A DNA stretch of 42,467 nt from Halieaceae bacterium (lineage in GTDB: Bacteria > Pseudomonadota > Gammaproteobacteria > Pseudomonadales > Halieaceae): assembly GCA_030066555.1 (NCBI GenBank), contig JASJBK010000030.1, forward strand, positions 1-42,467. The letters run 5' to 3'. Positions within the stretch are counted from its first letter, which is position 1, and each line of letters opens with the position of its first letter. A model generated the notes under the pieces. The model was not told the origin of the DNA. It made no database searches and saw nothing but the letters and a program-made list of their open reading frames with translations. This document shows positions 15,298-23,237 of the stretch, in pieces. The translations under genes were made by a program, and so were the position numbers.

Positions 15298-17826
15298 GTG
15301 CAAAAGCGCATCATTACAAAGGCAGTTGCAGCTGCCATTATTGGTACGGGTATCTCTCTTCCACCGGCGGCAAGCGCCCAGGCATTGCTGGAAGAAATCG
15401 TGGTCACGGCGCGGAAGCGCGAGGAAAGCCTGCAGGACGTGCCCATCGCGGTAACGGCCTTCACCTCCCAGCAGATTGAAGACGCGGGTATCGAGCGTCC
15501 GCAGGACTTCATCATGCTGACGCCCAACGTCACCATCGTCGACACCGCCAACGCCGGTGACACCCAGGTGACGATTCGCGGCCAGTACTCCACCCGCGAC
15601 TCGGAAAGCTCCTTCGCCTACGTGCTGGACGGTGTGCTGATCACCAACCCCAACGGCTTCAACGGTGAGCTGTTCGACATCGAACAGATCGAGGTCCTCA
15701 AGGGCCCGCAGGGCGCCCTCTACGGCCGTAATGCCGTGTCTGGCGCGATTATCGTCAACAGCAAGCGGCCCACCAACGAGTTCGAGGCGCGTATCAAGGG
15801 CGGCGTCGGCGATGACAACCTGGTCAAGGGCCAGGCCATGGTCAGCGGTCCACTCATTGAGGACAAGCTGTTCGGCCGCGCCACCATCAGCTACCGCGAT
15901 ACCGACGGCCAGTTCGACAATGATCTCACCGGCAATGACGATGAAATCAACTACATGGAAGACACCAGCGCGCGCTTGCGCCTGGTCTGGGAGCCCAACG
16001 ACAGGCTGTCCGTGGACACCCAGGCGTTCTACCGCGATGTCGAGGGCGGCGCGATCAACTTCAACGCCACCTTTGCCCTGCCAGGCGCGGCGGCCTTTAT
16101 CGGCAACCCCGACCTCAACAAGGACGTCAACGATACCAACTTCAAGTTCATCTTCAACGTACCCGGCGAGAACAACCAGGAGAACACCTTCTTCTCGGTC
16201 AAGGCCGACTACGAAATGGACTTCGCCACCCTGACGGTCATCGGCGCCTACGACGACCTGGAAGAGTCGCTGATTTCCGACGGCACCAGCGCCGCCTTTG
16301 GCGGCTATTCGTTGGGTAATCCCGAATCCCAGGCCGCCTGTACCGAAAGCTACAACAGCTTCGATACCTCGCTGCTGGTGAGCCCCTTCTACGCGATCCA
16401 GGACGGCAACCCGCCCGGCACGTATGTTCCCGAGTTCGGCGGACTCAACGGCCTGCTGCCGGCCTACTCGCCGACCACCTGTGACGGCTACCAGTACCAG
16501 GAGCGCAACCAGGAGAGCACCTCCATCGAGGTCAAGCTGACCTCGAACGATGAAGGCCGCTTCCGCTGGGTGGCGGGCCTGTACTACGCGGATATCGAGC
16601 GCGAGGTAGTGGTAGCCTACGGCGCCGACCTCGGCCTTGGCTTCCGCCAGGCTCCGTATGTTCCGCCGGATGGCCCCAACCCCACCGACCAGCTGTTCTG
16701 GGATGACTTCGATACCGAGGTCTATGCCGCCTTTGGCCAGGTGGAAATGGACATCGGTGAGCGCGGCGAACTGGCCCTGGCCCTGCGCTACGACGAGGAG
16801 GAGCGCGAGGTTTCCAACAACGTGCCCAACGTGCGCGCCGCGCAGATCTTCGGTTTCTTCGGCCAGACGCCGCCCATCAACCCGGCCTTCGACGGCTCCG
16901 GCACCGACACCATCCCGGATCGTGACGAGACCTTTGACGAGTGGCAGCCCAAGATCAGCTACACCCACGCCTTTACCGATGAGTTGACCGCCTACGGCTC
17001 CTACGGCGTCGGCTTCCGCTCCGGTGGCTTCAACAGCATCGGCAGCCAGGCCACCGTCAACGGCACCTTCGGCAGCTACCCGACGGCGCCCGAGAATGTG
17101 CGCGATGACTTCGACAAGGAAGTCACCGACACCTATGAGCTCGGTGTGAAGTCCAACTGGCTGGATAACCGCCTGCGGGTCAATGCCGCGGTGTTCTACA
17201 CCGAAATCGACGACTACCAGTTCTTCAACTTCTTCGCCGGCCCCTTCGGCCTGCTGCGGGTAGTGACCAACATCGATGAAGCCGAGATCTTCGGCGCCGA
17301 GGTGGACTTCGCCTGGGCCTTCAACGAGTACTTCACCTTCAGCGGTGGCTACGGCTTTGTCGACACCGAGATCAACGAGAACAAGAACCGTCCTTACACC
17401 GAGGGCAACGACCTGCCCTACGCACCGGAGTCCAATGGTACCCTGAGCGTGGACTTCCGCACCCCGGTCTGGGGTGACCTGGAGTTCACCACCCGGATCG
17501 ATTACCAGTACGTCGGCACCACCTGGTTCCACTCGGTGCAGAGCGATGAGACGGTCAACTTCTTTACCGACCTGTCTGAGGTGTACCAGGTTCCCGGCTT
17601 TGGTTTCGGTACCAGTGAGTACTCCAACACCGAGCGCGATGACTACTTCACCATGAACCTGCGCGTCGGCCTGCACGGCGAGCAGTGGTCACTGGTGGCC
17701 TGGAGCCAGAACATCACCGATGAGGACTACCTGGAAGAGGTGATCCCGGCGCCGGAATTCGGCGGCTCCTTCAACCACCCGAACCCGGGCCGCATCAGCG
17801 GCGTGGACTTCACCTACAACTTCTAG
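15298..17826 (+). CDS. TonB-dependent outer-membrane receptor
   Basis: An 842-aa outer-membrane beta-barrel that imports a ligand using TonB energy. It starts at GTG (15298) with AGGGGC about 9 nt upstream. The signal peptide ends near ASAQA. EEIVVTARKREESLQDVPIA follows, a TonB-box/plug opening typical of the large receptor family in marine and sphingomonad-like bacteria. The plug includes IRGQYSTRDSESSFAYVLDG and VLKGPQGALYGRNAVSGAI. The barrel is rich in aromatic strands, ending in a short TYNF. Ligand is unknown; the adjacent hydrolase does not settle it. A strong terminator lies 40 nt after the stop. The 71-nt gap to the isochorismatase gene could hold its own promoter. Confidence 0.93.
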   Translation: MQKRIITKAVAAAIIGTGISLPPAASAQALLEEIVVTARKREESLQDVPIAVTAFTSQQIEDAGIERPQDFIMLTPNVTIVDTANAGDTQVTIRGQYSTRDSESSFAYVLDGVLITNPNGFNGELFDIEQIEVLKGPQGALYGRNAVSGAIIVNSKRPTNEFEARIKGGVGDDNLVKGQAMVSGPLIEDKLFGRATISYRDTDGQFDNDLTGNDDEINYMEDTSARLRLVWEPNDRLSVDTQAFYRDVEGGAINFNATFALPGAAAFIGNPDLNKDVNDTNFKFIFNVPGENNQENTFFSVKADYEMDFATLTVIGAYDDLEESLISDGTSAAFGGYSLGNPESQAACTESYNSFDTSLLVSPFYAIQDGNPPGTYVPEFGGLNGLLPAYSPTTCDGYQYQERNQESTSIEVKLTSNDEGRFRWVAGLYYADIEREVVVAYGADLGLGFRQAPYVPPDGPNPTDQLFWDDFDTEVYAAFGQVEMDIGERGELALALRYDEEEREVSNNVPNVRAAQIFGFFGQTPPINPAFDGSGTDTIPDRDETFDEWQPKISYTHAFTDELTAYGSYGVGFRSGGFNSIGSQATVNGTFGSYPTAPENVRDDFDKEVTDTYELGVKSNWLDNRLRVNAAVFYTEIDDYQFFNFFAGPFGLLRVVTNIDEAEIFGAEVDFAWAFNEYFTFSGGYGFVDTEINENKNRPYTEGNDLPYAPESNGTLSVDFRTPVWGDLEFTTRIDYQYVGTTWFHSVQSDETVNFFTDLSEVYQVPGFGFGTSEYSNTERDDYFTMNLRVGLHGEQWSLVAWSQNITDEDYLEEVIPAPEFGGSFNHPNPGRISGVDFTYNF

Positions 17827-17865
17827 GCACTAACCCGGCCTCTGCGCCGTGCACATCGTTTACTC

Positions 17866-17889
17866 AAAGGGGCCTGCGGGCCCCTTTTT
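17866..17889 (+). terminator. Rho-independent terminator after the TonB-dependent receptor
   Basis: aaaggggcc-tgcg-ggccccttt forms a perfect 9-bp stem with a 4-nt loop, followed by two more T. It lies 40 nt downstream of the receptor stop. The A-run on the left also allows use on the minus strand, but no minus-strand gene approaches it. Confidence 0.9.
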
Positions 17890-17950
17890 CGTGCCTGCTC
17901 CCGTGCGTGGTTGTTTCCACTGAGGCCGCGCGCGCGGCGCACGGGGCCCA

Positions 17951-18315
17951 TCCGGGACACGCTAAAAGCATGCCGTCCATGGCTCGCTCGACTGCGGCCG
18001 TCCTGGCCGCAGACGGTCCCGGAAGGGCCCCGCACACCACGCGCGCTCCGTCGGCGCTACCTAAACCCTCCAAAGTAAGCCCAGATTCCTTTGATCGAGT
18101 TTTTCCCGTCATTCCCGCGAAGGCGGGAATCCAGAGAACGTGGGCTGGATCCATGCCTTCGCGGGAATGACGGGCAAGAGAAGCTGGATTCCCTCTGTAA
18201 GAGGGCGTGAGCTGGGCCTGACCCCTCCACGGACCGTCGCCGGCCAGGGACGGCCGGCGCCGAGCGAGCCATGGACGGCATGCTTTTAGCGCGTCCGGGG
18301 AGGGGTCAGGCCCAG
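17951..18315. repeat. Nested inverted-repeat element, MITE-like
   Basis: About 80-bp outer arms face each other at 17951-18030 and 18221-18300; the 30 bp at 17961-17990 and 18261-18290 are perfect complements. Inside lies a second 30-bp inverted pair. A third 17-bp pair (18212-18228 and 18299-18315) begins in the right arm. No open frame encodes a transposase. Target-site duplications are not clear. A mobile, non-autonomous repeat is one reading; a folded leader or recombinant repeat island is another. Confidence 0.6.
18105..18174. repeat. 30-bp inverted pair of the cccgtcattcccgcgaagg repeat type
   Basis: Arms 18105-18134 and 18145-18174 match at 27 of 30 positions with a 10-bp spacer. The left arm also folds alone (ttcccgc-gaag-gcgggaa). 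This motif is a widespread dispersed repeat of Gram-negative genomes. Confidence 0.75.
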
Positions 18316-18428
18316 TTCGCGCCCGGCCTACGGACGAACCTATCGGATGTTCGATTCCAAACCGCTGCCCGGGGAAAGAATAGGCCCAGTTCGCACCCGT
18401 GCTACGAAGGAACCATTCGTATCGTCAG
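18308..18428 (+). repeat. Imperfect direct repeat upstream of nifJ
   Basis: Copies of about 45 bp start at 18308 and 18382 (74 bp apart). Both begin aggcccagttcgc and continue with ctacg and gaacc blocks in the same order. Function unknown; they could be remnants of the repeat element. Confidence 0.55.
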
Positions 18429-18540
18429 TCCCGTAGCCACGCGCTGTCTAGAGGTGGCTTGCGCTGGCTCAAGGTATTTTTTGCCGACTGGCGGCACAGT
18501 ATCTGCTCCCCGCGTGTGTTCGGGCCCAGTGGAGAGTGTG

Positions 18541-21500
18541 ATGAAGGCGCAGCAAACGGTAATGCTGGATGGCAATGAGGCCACCGCGCGAATTGCCCAC
18601 CTGCTCAATGAAGTCGTGGCGATCTACCCGATCACGCCGGCATCCCCCATGGGTGAGCACGCCGATGACTGGAGTGCCGCCGGGATGACCAACCTGTGGG
18701 GCGCGGTGCCCGATGTGATCGAGATGCAGAGCGAAGCCGGTGCCGCCGGCGCCATTCACGGCGCCCTCCAGGCGGGAAGCCTGGCCACCACCTTCACGGC
18801 CTCCCAGGGCCTGCTGCTGATGCTGCCCAATATGTTCAAGATCGCCGGCGAGCTGTCACCATCGGTGATTCACGTGGCGGCCCGTACCGTGGCCACCCAT
18901 GCCCTGTCGATCTTTGGTGACCACAGCGACGTGATGTCGGCGCGTACCACGGGCTTCGGGATGCTCTGCTCCAACTCGGTGCAGGAAGCGCTGGATTTTG
19001 CCTTCATCTCCCAGCAGGCCAGCCTGCGTGGGCGTATACCCATGCTGCACTTCTTTGACGGCTTCCGCACTTCGCACGAAGTAGCGAAGGTGCAGGCGCC
19101 CGAGCGTGAATTACTGCAGGAGATGATCGACAGCGAGGCGGTGGATGCGCACCGCGCCCGCGCCATGGTCCCGGAGGCGCCGGTGCTGCGCGGCAGTTCC
19201 CAGAACCCGGACGTGTTCTTCCAGGCCCGCGAGGCGGTCAACCCGATCTACGACGGCTTCCCGGCCCTGGTCCAGCAGGTGATGGACGAATACGGAGAGG
19301 CCACCGGCCGCCGCTACAAGCTGTTTGATTATTTCGGCGATGAAGCCGCGGAGCGGGTGATCGTGCTCATGGGCTCCGGCGCGGAGACCGTGCGCGAAAC
19401 CGTCGATGCGCTGACCGCGAAAGGCGAGAAGGTCGGGGTACTGGCAGTGCGCCTGTTCCGGCCGCTGGATCCCGCCGCCCTGGTGGCGGCACTGCCGGCG
19501 GGCTGCCGGTCCATCGCGGTGCTGGATCGTACCAAGGAGCCCGGTGCCGATGGCGAACCCCTGTACAAGGATGTGGTCACCGCGCTGGCGGAACACTGGC
19601 AGGGCGACATGCCGAAGGTCTGCGGAGGTCGCTATGGCCTGTCTTCCAAGGAATTTACCCCCGCCATGGTCGCCGCGGTTTATGCGGAGCTGGCCGCGGC
19701 CGAGCCACGCCGCCGTTTCACCGTGGGCATTCGCGATGACGTCAGTCACCTGAGCCTGGACTGGGATGCAGACTTCCGCAGCGGCGCCCACGCCAACAGC
19801 GTCCAGGCCCTGTTCTACGGCCTCGGCTCCGACGGCACGGTAAGCGCCAACAAGAACTCCATCAAGATCATCGGCAAGCAGACCGACCTGCATGCCCAGG
19901 GCTATTTTGTTTACGACTCCAAGAAATCAGGCGCGGTGACCATTTCCCACCTGCGCTTCGGCCCGCGGCCGATTCGCTCCGCCTATCTGGTGGAAGACGG
20001 CGAGGCCAACTTTGTCGCCTGCCACCAGCCGGTCTTCCTGGAGCGCTACGACATGCTTGAGAAGGCCGCACCGGGCGGCATCTTCCTGCTCAACACCGAT
20101 GCCGAGCCCCAACTTGCCTGGGACAGCCTGCCGCGCAACTACCAGCGACATATCATCGACAAGAAGCTGCGCTTCTATGTCATCGACGCCTACAAGGTGG
20201 CGGCCGACAACGGGTTGGGCAAGCGCATCAACACCATCATGCAAACCTGCTTCTTCGCGATCGCCGGCGTGTTGCCCACCGAGGACGCCATCGGTGCCAT
20301 CAAGCAGGCGGTGAAAGATACCTACGGTCGCAAGTCCAAGCGGATTGCCGAGATGAACCGCGACGCCATCGATGCCACCCTCGACGAACTGCACGAGGTG
20401 GACATCGGCAGCAAGGCCGACGGTCAAGCCGAGAGTGGCACTTCGATTTCCGATGCGGCGCCGGACTTCGTCAAGCGCGTGACCGCGGAGATCATTGCCG
20501 GGCGTGGCGACCTGATCCCGGTCAGCGAGTTCCCGGTCGACGGCACCTGGCCAATCGGCACCGCCGCCTTCGAAAAGCGCAACCTGGCCCTCGAGATCCC
20601 GGTGTGGGAGACCGACCTGTGCACCCATTGTGGCAAGTGCGTGTTCGTGTGCCCGCACTCGGCGATCCGCTCCAAGGCCTTCGACGAATCCCTGCTGGCC
20701 GATGCACCGGCCAGCTTCAAGAGCCTGCAGATCAAGGGCAAAGACTTCCCCCAGGGCGTACACATCAGCTACCAGGTAGCCCCGGAAGACTGCACCGGTT
20801 GCACCCTGTGCGTGGATATCTGCCCGATTCGCGACAAGTCCAATGCCAGCCGCAAGGCGCTGAACATGGCGCCGCAGCCACCGCTGCGCGAGGCTGAGGC
20901 AGAGAACTTCGCCTGGTTTGAAACGCTGCCGGAGTACGATCACGCCGAGATCAAGCTCAGCACCATGAAGGGTTCCATGCTGCTCGAGCCCCACTTCGAA
21001 TTCTCCGGCGCCTGTGTCGGCTGTGGCGAGACACCTTACGTGCGGCTGGCGAGCCAGCTGTTCGGCGACCGCATGATCGTGGCCAACGCCACCGGCTGTT
21101 CGTCTATCTACGGCGGCAACCTGCCCACTACACCCTGGCGCACCAACGCCGAGGGTCGCGGGCCGGCCTGGAACAACAGCCTGTTTGAGGACAACGCGGA
21201 ATTCGGCCTCGGCATCCGGGTGGCCATCGACAGCCAGCGCGCCCAGGCGCGTGACCTGCTCGACGCACTGCGCGGCGAGCTCAGCGACGGCCTGGCCCAG
21301 GCCATCCTCGACTGCGAAGAGCGGAACGAGGCGGAGATTTATGAGCAGCGCCAGCGAGTAGCGCAGTTGAAATCAGAGCTGGCCGACAGCGGGCACGCCA
21401 GGGCCGAACAGCTGGTCAAACTGGCGGATGCGCTGTGCCATCGCAGCATATGGATCATGGGCGGTGACGGCTGGGCCTATGACATCGGCTTTGGCGGCGT

Positions 21501-22107
21501 CGACCACGTGCTGGCCTCGGGCCGCAATGTGAACATCCTGGTACTGGATACCGAGGTCTACTCCAACACCGGCGGCCAGACTTCCAAAGCCACCCCGCGG
21601 GGTGCTGTGGCCAAGTTCTCCGCCGCCGGCAAGCCCACCGGCAAGAAGGACCTGGCGCGAATCGCCATGGACTACGAAAACGTCTACGTTGCGCACGTTG
21701 CCTACGGTGCCAAGGATACCCAGACGCTGAATGCCTTCCTGGAAGCTGAGAGCTATCCCGGCGTGTCCCTGGTCATTGCCTACTCGCCCTGCATCGCCCA
21801 CGGGGTGGATATGTCCAACAACCACCGCCAGCAGAACCTGGCAGTGAACAGTGGCCACTGGCCCCTGTTCCGCTTTGACCCGCGCCGGGAGCACAAACCG
21901 CTGAAGCTGGATTCCAAGCCGCCGTCCATCCCGTACCGGCAGTTCGTGGAGTCGGAGACCCGCTTCGGCATGCTCTGGTATGCCGAGCCGGGCCGCGCCG
22001 AAGCCCTGCTGGCGGAGGCGGAAGACGAGGTCCGTGAGCGTTACCGCCGCTATCAGCAGCTTGCTGACCTGGACTGGGCGGAAGAACAGGAAGAGGGGGA
22101 GAGCTGA
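18541..22107 (+). CDS. nifJ: Pyruvate:ferredoxin/flavodoxin oxidoreductase, single-chain
   Basis: Converts pyruvate and CoA to acetyl-CoA and CO2 while reducing ferredoxin or flavodoxin. The 1188-aa single chain fuses all subunit modules, as in NifJ. Start is the ATG at 18541 (MKAQQTVMLDGNEATARIAH) with GGAGAG just upstream; the open frame continues to 18271 but lies in repeat DNA. In order: the pyruvate-binding domain (YPITPASPMGEHADDW), gamma domain, and two [4Fe-4S] motifs CTHCGKCVFVCP (about residue 694) and CTGCTLCVDICP (about 750). The TPP domain follows with a further cluster (CVGCGETP, about 823) and GDGWAYDIGFGGVDHVL and YSNTGGQTSKATPRGA. The next gene starts 1 nt after its stop. Oxygen sensitivity of the enzyme suggests microaerobic or redox-balancing use. 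Confidence 0.96.
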   Translation: MKAQQTVMLDGNEATARIAHLLNEVVAIYPITPASPMGEHADDWSAAGMTNLWGAVPDVIEMQSEAGAAGAIHGALQAGSLATTFTASQGLLLMLPNMFKIAGELSPSVIHVAARTVATHALSIFGDHSDVMSARTTGFGMLCSNSVQEALDFAFISQQASLRGRIPMLHFFDGFRTSHEVAKVQAPERELLQEMIDSEAVDAHRARAMVPEAPVLRGSSQNPDVFFQAREAVNPIYDGFPALVQQVMDEYGEATGRRYKLFDYFGDEAAERVIVLMGSGAETVRETVDALTAKGEKVGVLAVRLFRPLDPAALVAALPAGCRSIAVLDRTKEPGADGEPLYKDVVTALAEHWQGDMPKVCGGRYGLSSKEFTPAMVAAVYAELAAAEPRRRFTVGIRDDVSHLSLDWDADFRSGAHANSVQALFYGLGSDGTVSANKNSIKIIGKQTDLHAQGYFVYDSKKSGAVTISHLRFGPRPIRSAYLVEDGEANFVACHQPVFLERYDMLEKAAPGGIFLLNTDAEPQLAWDSLPRNYQRHIIDKKLRFYVIDAYKVAADNGLGKRINTIMQTCFFAIAGVLPTEDAIGAIKQAVKDTYGRKSKRIAEMNRDAIDATLDELHEVDIGSKADGQAESGTSISDAAPDFVKRVTAEIIAGRGDLIPVSEFPVDGTWPIGTAAFEKRNLALEIPVWETDLCTHCGKCVFVCPHSAIRSKAFDESLLADAPASFKSLQIKGKDFPQGVHISYQVAPEDCTGCTLCVDICPIRDKSNASRKALNMAPQPPLREAEAENFAWFETLPEYDHAEIKLSTMKGSMLLEPHFEFSGACVGCGETPYVRLASQLFGDRMIVANATGCSSIYGGNLPTTPWRTNAEGRGPAWNNSLFEDNAEFGLGIRVAIDSQRAQARDLLDALRGELSDGLAQAILDCEERNEAEIYEQRQRVAQLKSELADSGHARAEQLVKLADALCHRSIWIMGGDGWAYDIGFGGVDHVLASGRNVNILVLDTEVYSNTGGQTSKATPRGAVAKFSAAGKPTGKKDLARIAMDYENVYVAHVAYGAKDTQTLNAFLEAESYPGVSLVIAYSPCIAHGVDMSNNHRQQNLAVNSGHWPLFRFDPRREHKPLKLDSKPPSIPYRQFVESETRFGMLWYAEPGRAEALLAEAEDEVRERYRRYQQLADLDWAEEQEEGES

Positions 22108-22108
22108 G

Positions 22109-23122
22109 ATGGCAGACCTGAGCAGCCGTTACCTGGGTATGAACCTGAAGAATCCGCTGGTGGCCTCGGCCTCGCCCCTGAGCAAGGAGCTCGACAGCGC
22201 GCGGCACCTCGAGGACGCCGGCGCCGCCGCCATCGTCATGTACTCCCTGTGGGAAGAAGACCTGCTGGCGGAAGAGCGGCAATACGAGCGCTTCATGCAT
22301 CACCAGGCCCTCGGTCACGGAGAGGCCGATTCGTTCCTGCCGTCGCAGCCCAATTTCCAGTCGACTCTCGACCAGTACCTCGAGCAGCTGCAGTCGCTGA
22401 AGGCGCATCTGGAGATCCCGGTGATTGCCAGTCTCAATGGGGTCAGCGAAGAGGGCTGGACCGGCTACGGCCGCGACCTGCAGGAGGCCGGCGCCGATGC
22501 GCTGGAGGTCAACGTGTACTACGTCGCCGCCGACCCGGAGGAAACCGCTGCCGATGTCGAGCGCCGTTACCTGGATGTGATGGCGCATCTCGAGGACGCG
22601 GTATCGATACCGGTCTCGGTGAAACTCTCCCCGCAGTTCTCCTCGCCGCTGCACTTTGCGCGCCACCTGTACCAGGCCGGTGCTGACGCCGTGGTGATCT
22701 TCAATCGCTTCTACCAGAGCGATATCGACCTCGACACCCTGTCGGTGGAGCCGCAGTTGCAGCTGTCCGATCCCTACGAGGCCCTGCTGCGGGTGCGCTG
22801 GGCGGCCATCCTGCGCGGTGCGCTGGATGTCGACATCGCCGTTACCGGCGGCTTCCACAACGCGGATGACGCTATCAAGGCGCTGCTGGTGGGTGCCAAC
22901 GCCGTACAGTTGTGCAGCGTGCTGCTGAAACAGGGTCCCGCTGCTGTCACCGGGATTCTGCAGGAAATCGAGCGCTGGCTGGACGACAAGGAGTACGAGT
23001 CGGTCACGCAGATGCAGGGTAGCCTCAGCCACCGCAATGCCGCAGATTCCGCGGCCTTCGAGCGCGAGAGCTACCGAGCGGTGCTCGACAGCTTCACGCC
23101 GCCGCCGGGGGTGCGCTACTAG
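22109..23122 (+). CDS. Dihydroorotate dehydrogenase-like FMN protein partnered with NifJ
   Basis: A 337-aa FMN TIM-barrel of the dihydroorotate dehydrogenase superfamily. Typical segments are NLKNPLVASASPLSKEL, AGADALEVNVYYV, IPVSVKLSPQFSSP, AGADAVVIFNRFYQ and the phosphate-binding DIAVTGGFHNADDA followed by GANAVQLCSVLL. The catalytic loop of true dihydroorotate dehydrogenases is not well matched. Copies directly behind nifJ are common in bacteria and are annotated only as DHOD-like, so pyrimidine synthesis is unlikely to be the role. Electron transfer to or from NifJ is a possibility. The ATG lies 1 nt after the nifJ stop, preceded by aagaggggga, so the two are cotranscribed. Confidence 0.9.
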   Translation: MADLSSRYLGMNLKNPLVASASPLSKELDSARHLEDAGAAAIVMYSLWEEDLLAEERQYERFMHHQALGHGEADSFLPSQPNFQSTLDQYLEQLQSLKAHLEIPVIASLNGVSEEGWTGYGRDLQEAGADALEVNVYYVAADPEETAADVERRYLDVMAHLEDAVSIPVSVKLSPQFSSPLHFARHLYQAGADAVVIFNRFYQSDIDLDTLSVEPQLQLSDPYEALLRVRWAAILRGALDVDIAVTGGFHNADDAIKALLVGANAVQLCSVLLKQGPAAVTGILQEIERWLDDKEYESVTQMQGSLSHRNAADSAAFERESYRAVLDSFTPPPGVRY

Positions 23123-23136
23123 CCCGTAGAAGTGTG

Positions 23137-23165
23137 AGCCAGGTACGCAAACTGGCTGGTTTTTG
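23137..23165 (+). terminator. Probable terminator of the nifJ operon
   Basis: agccag-(9 nt)-ctggct followed by ggttttt, beginning 15 nt after the DHOD-like stop. The stem is only 6 bp, so strength is moderate. Confidence 0.55.
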
Positions 23166-23237
23166 CTTGATCATTCAATCGAGCTTCCTAAACTCGTCGT
23201 ATCTGCCTGGCAGCCAATACGAAAGGAATCGGTCAAG

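Larger units (their letters stand above)
17827..18540. other. Long gene-free stretch between receptor and nifJ
   Basis: No convincing gene in 714 bp. It holds the receptor terminator, a nested inverted-repeat element (17951-18315) and a direct repeat near 18308-18428. The nifJ promoter and leader should lie in the last 120 bp. The short open frames here lie in repeat DNA and show no family resemblance. Confidence 0.8.

Noticed and set aside
15289-17676. A 795-codon open frame on the minus strand, antisense to the TonB-dependent receptor
   Set aside because: It mirrors the receptor codons, has low complexity (repeats of V, G, A, L, E), no family motif, and no ribosome binding site. High GC content at third positions explains such long antisense frames.
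18271-18540. An N-terminal extension of nifJ by 90 codons
   Set aside because: The extension runs through the repeat element and shows no family resemblance. The ATG at 18541 with GGAGAG matches the NifJ N terminus.
19927-20994. A 355-codon minus-strand frame inside nifJ
   Set aside because: Antisense shadow; the plus-strand frame holds ferredoxin motifs and is unambiguous.
21773-23032. A 419-codon minus-strand frame over the DHOD-like gene
   Set aside because: Antisense shadow of a well-identified gene; composition is Arg/Gly/Leu-rich with no family match.
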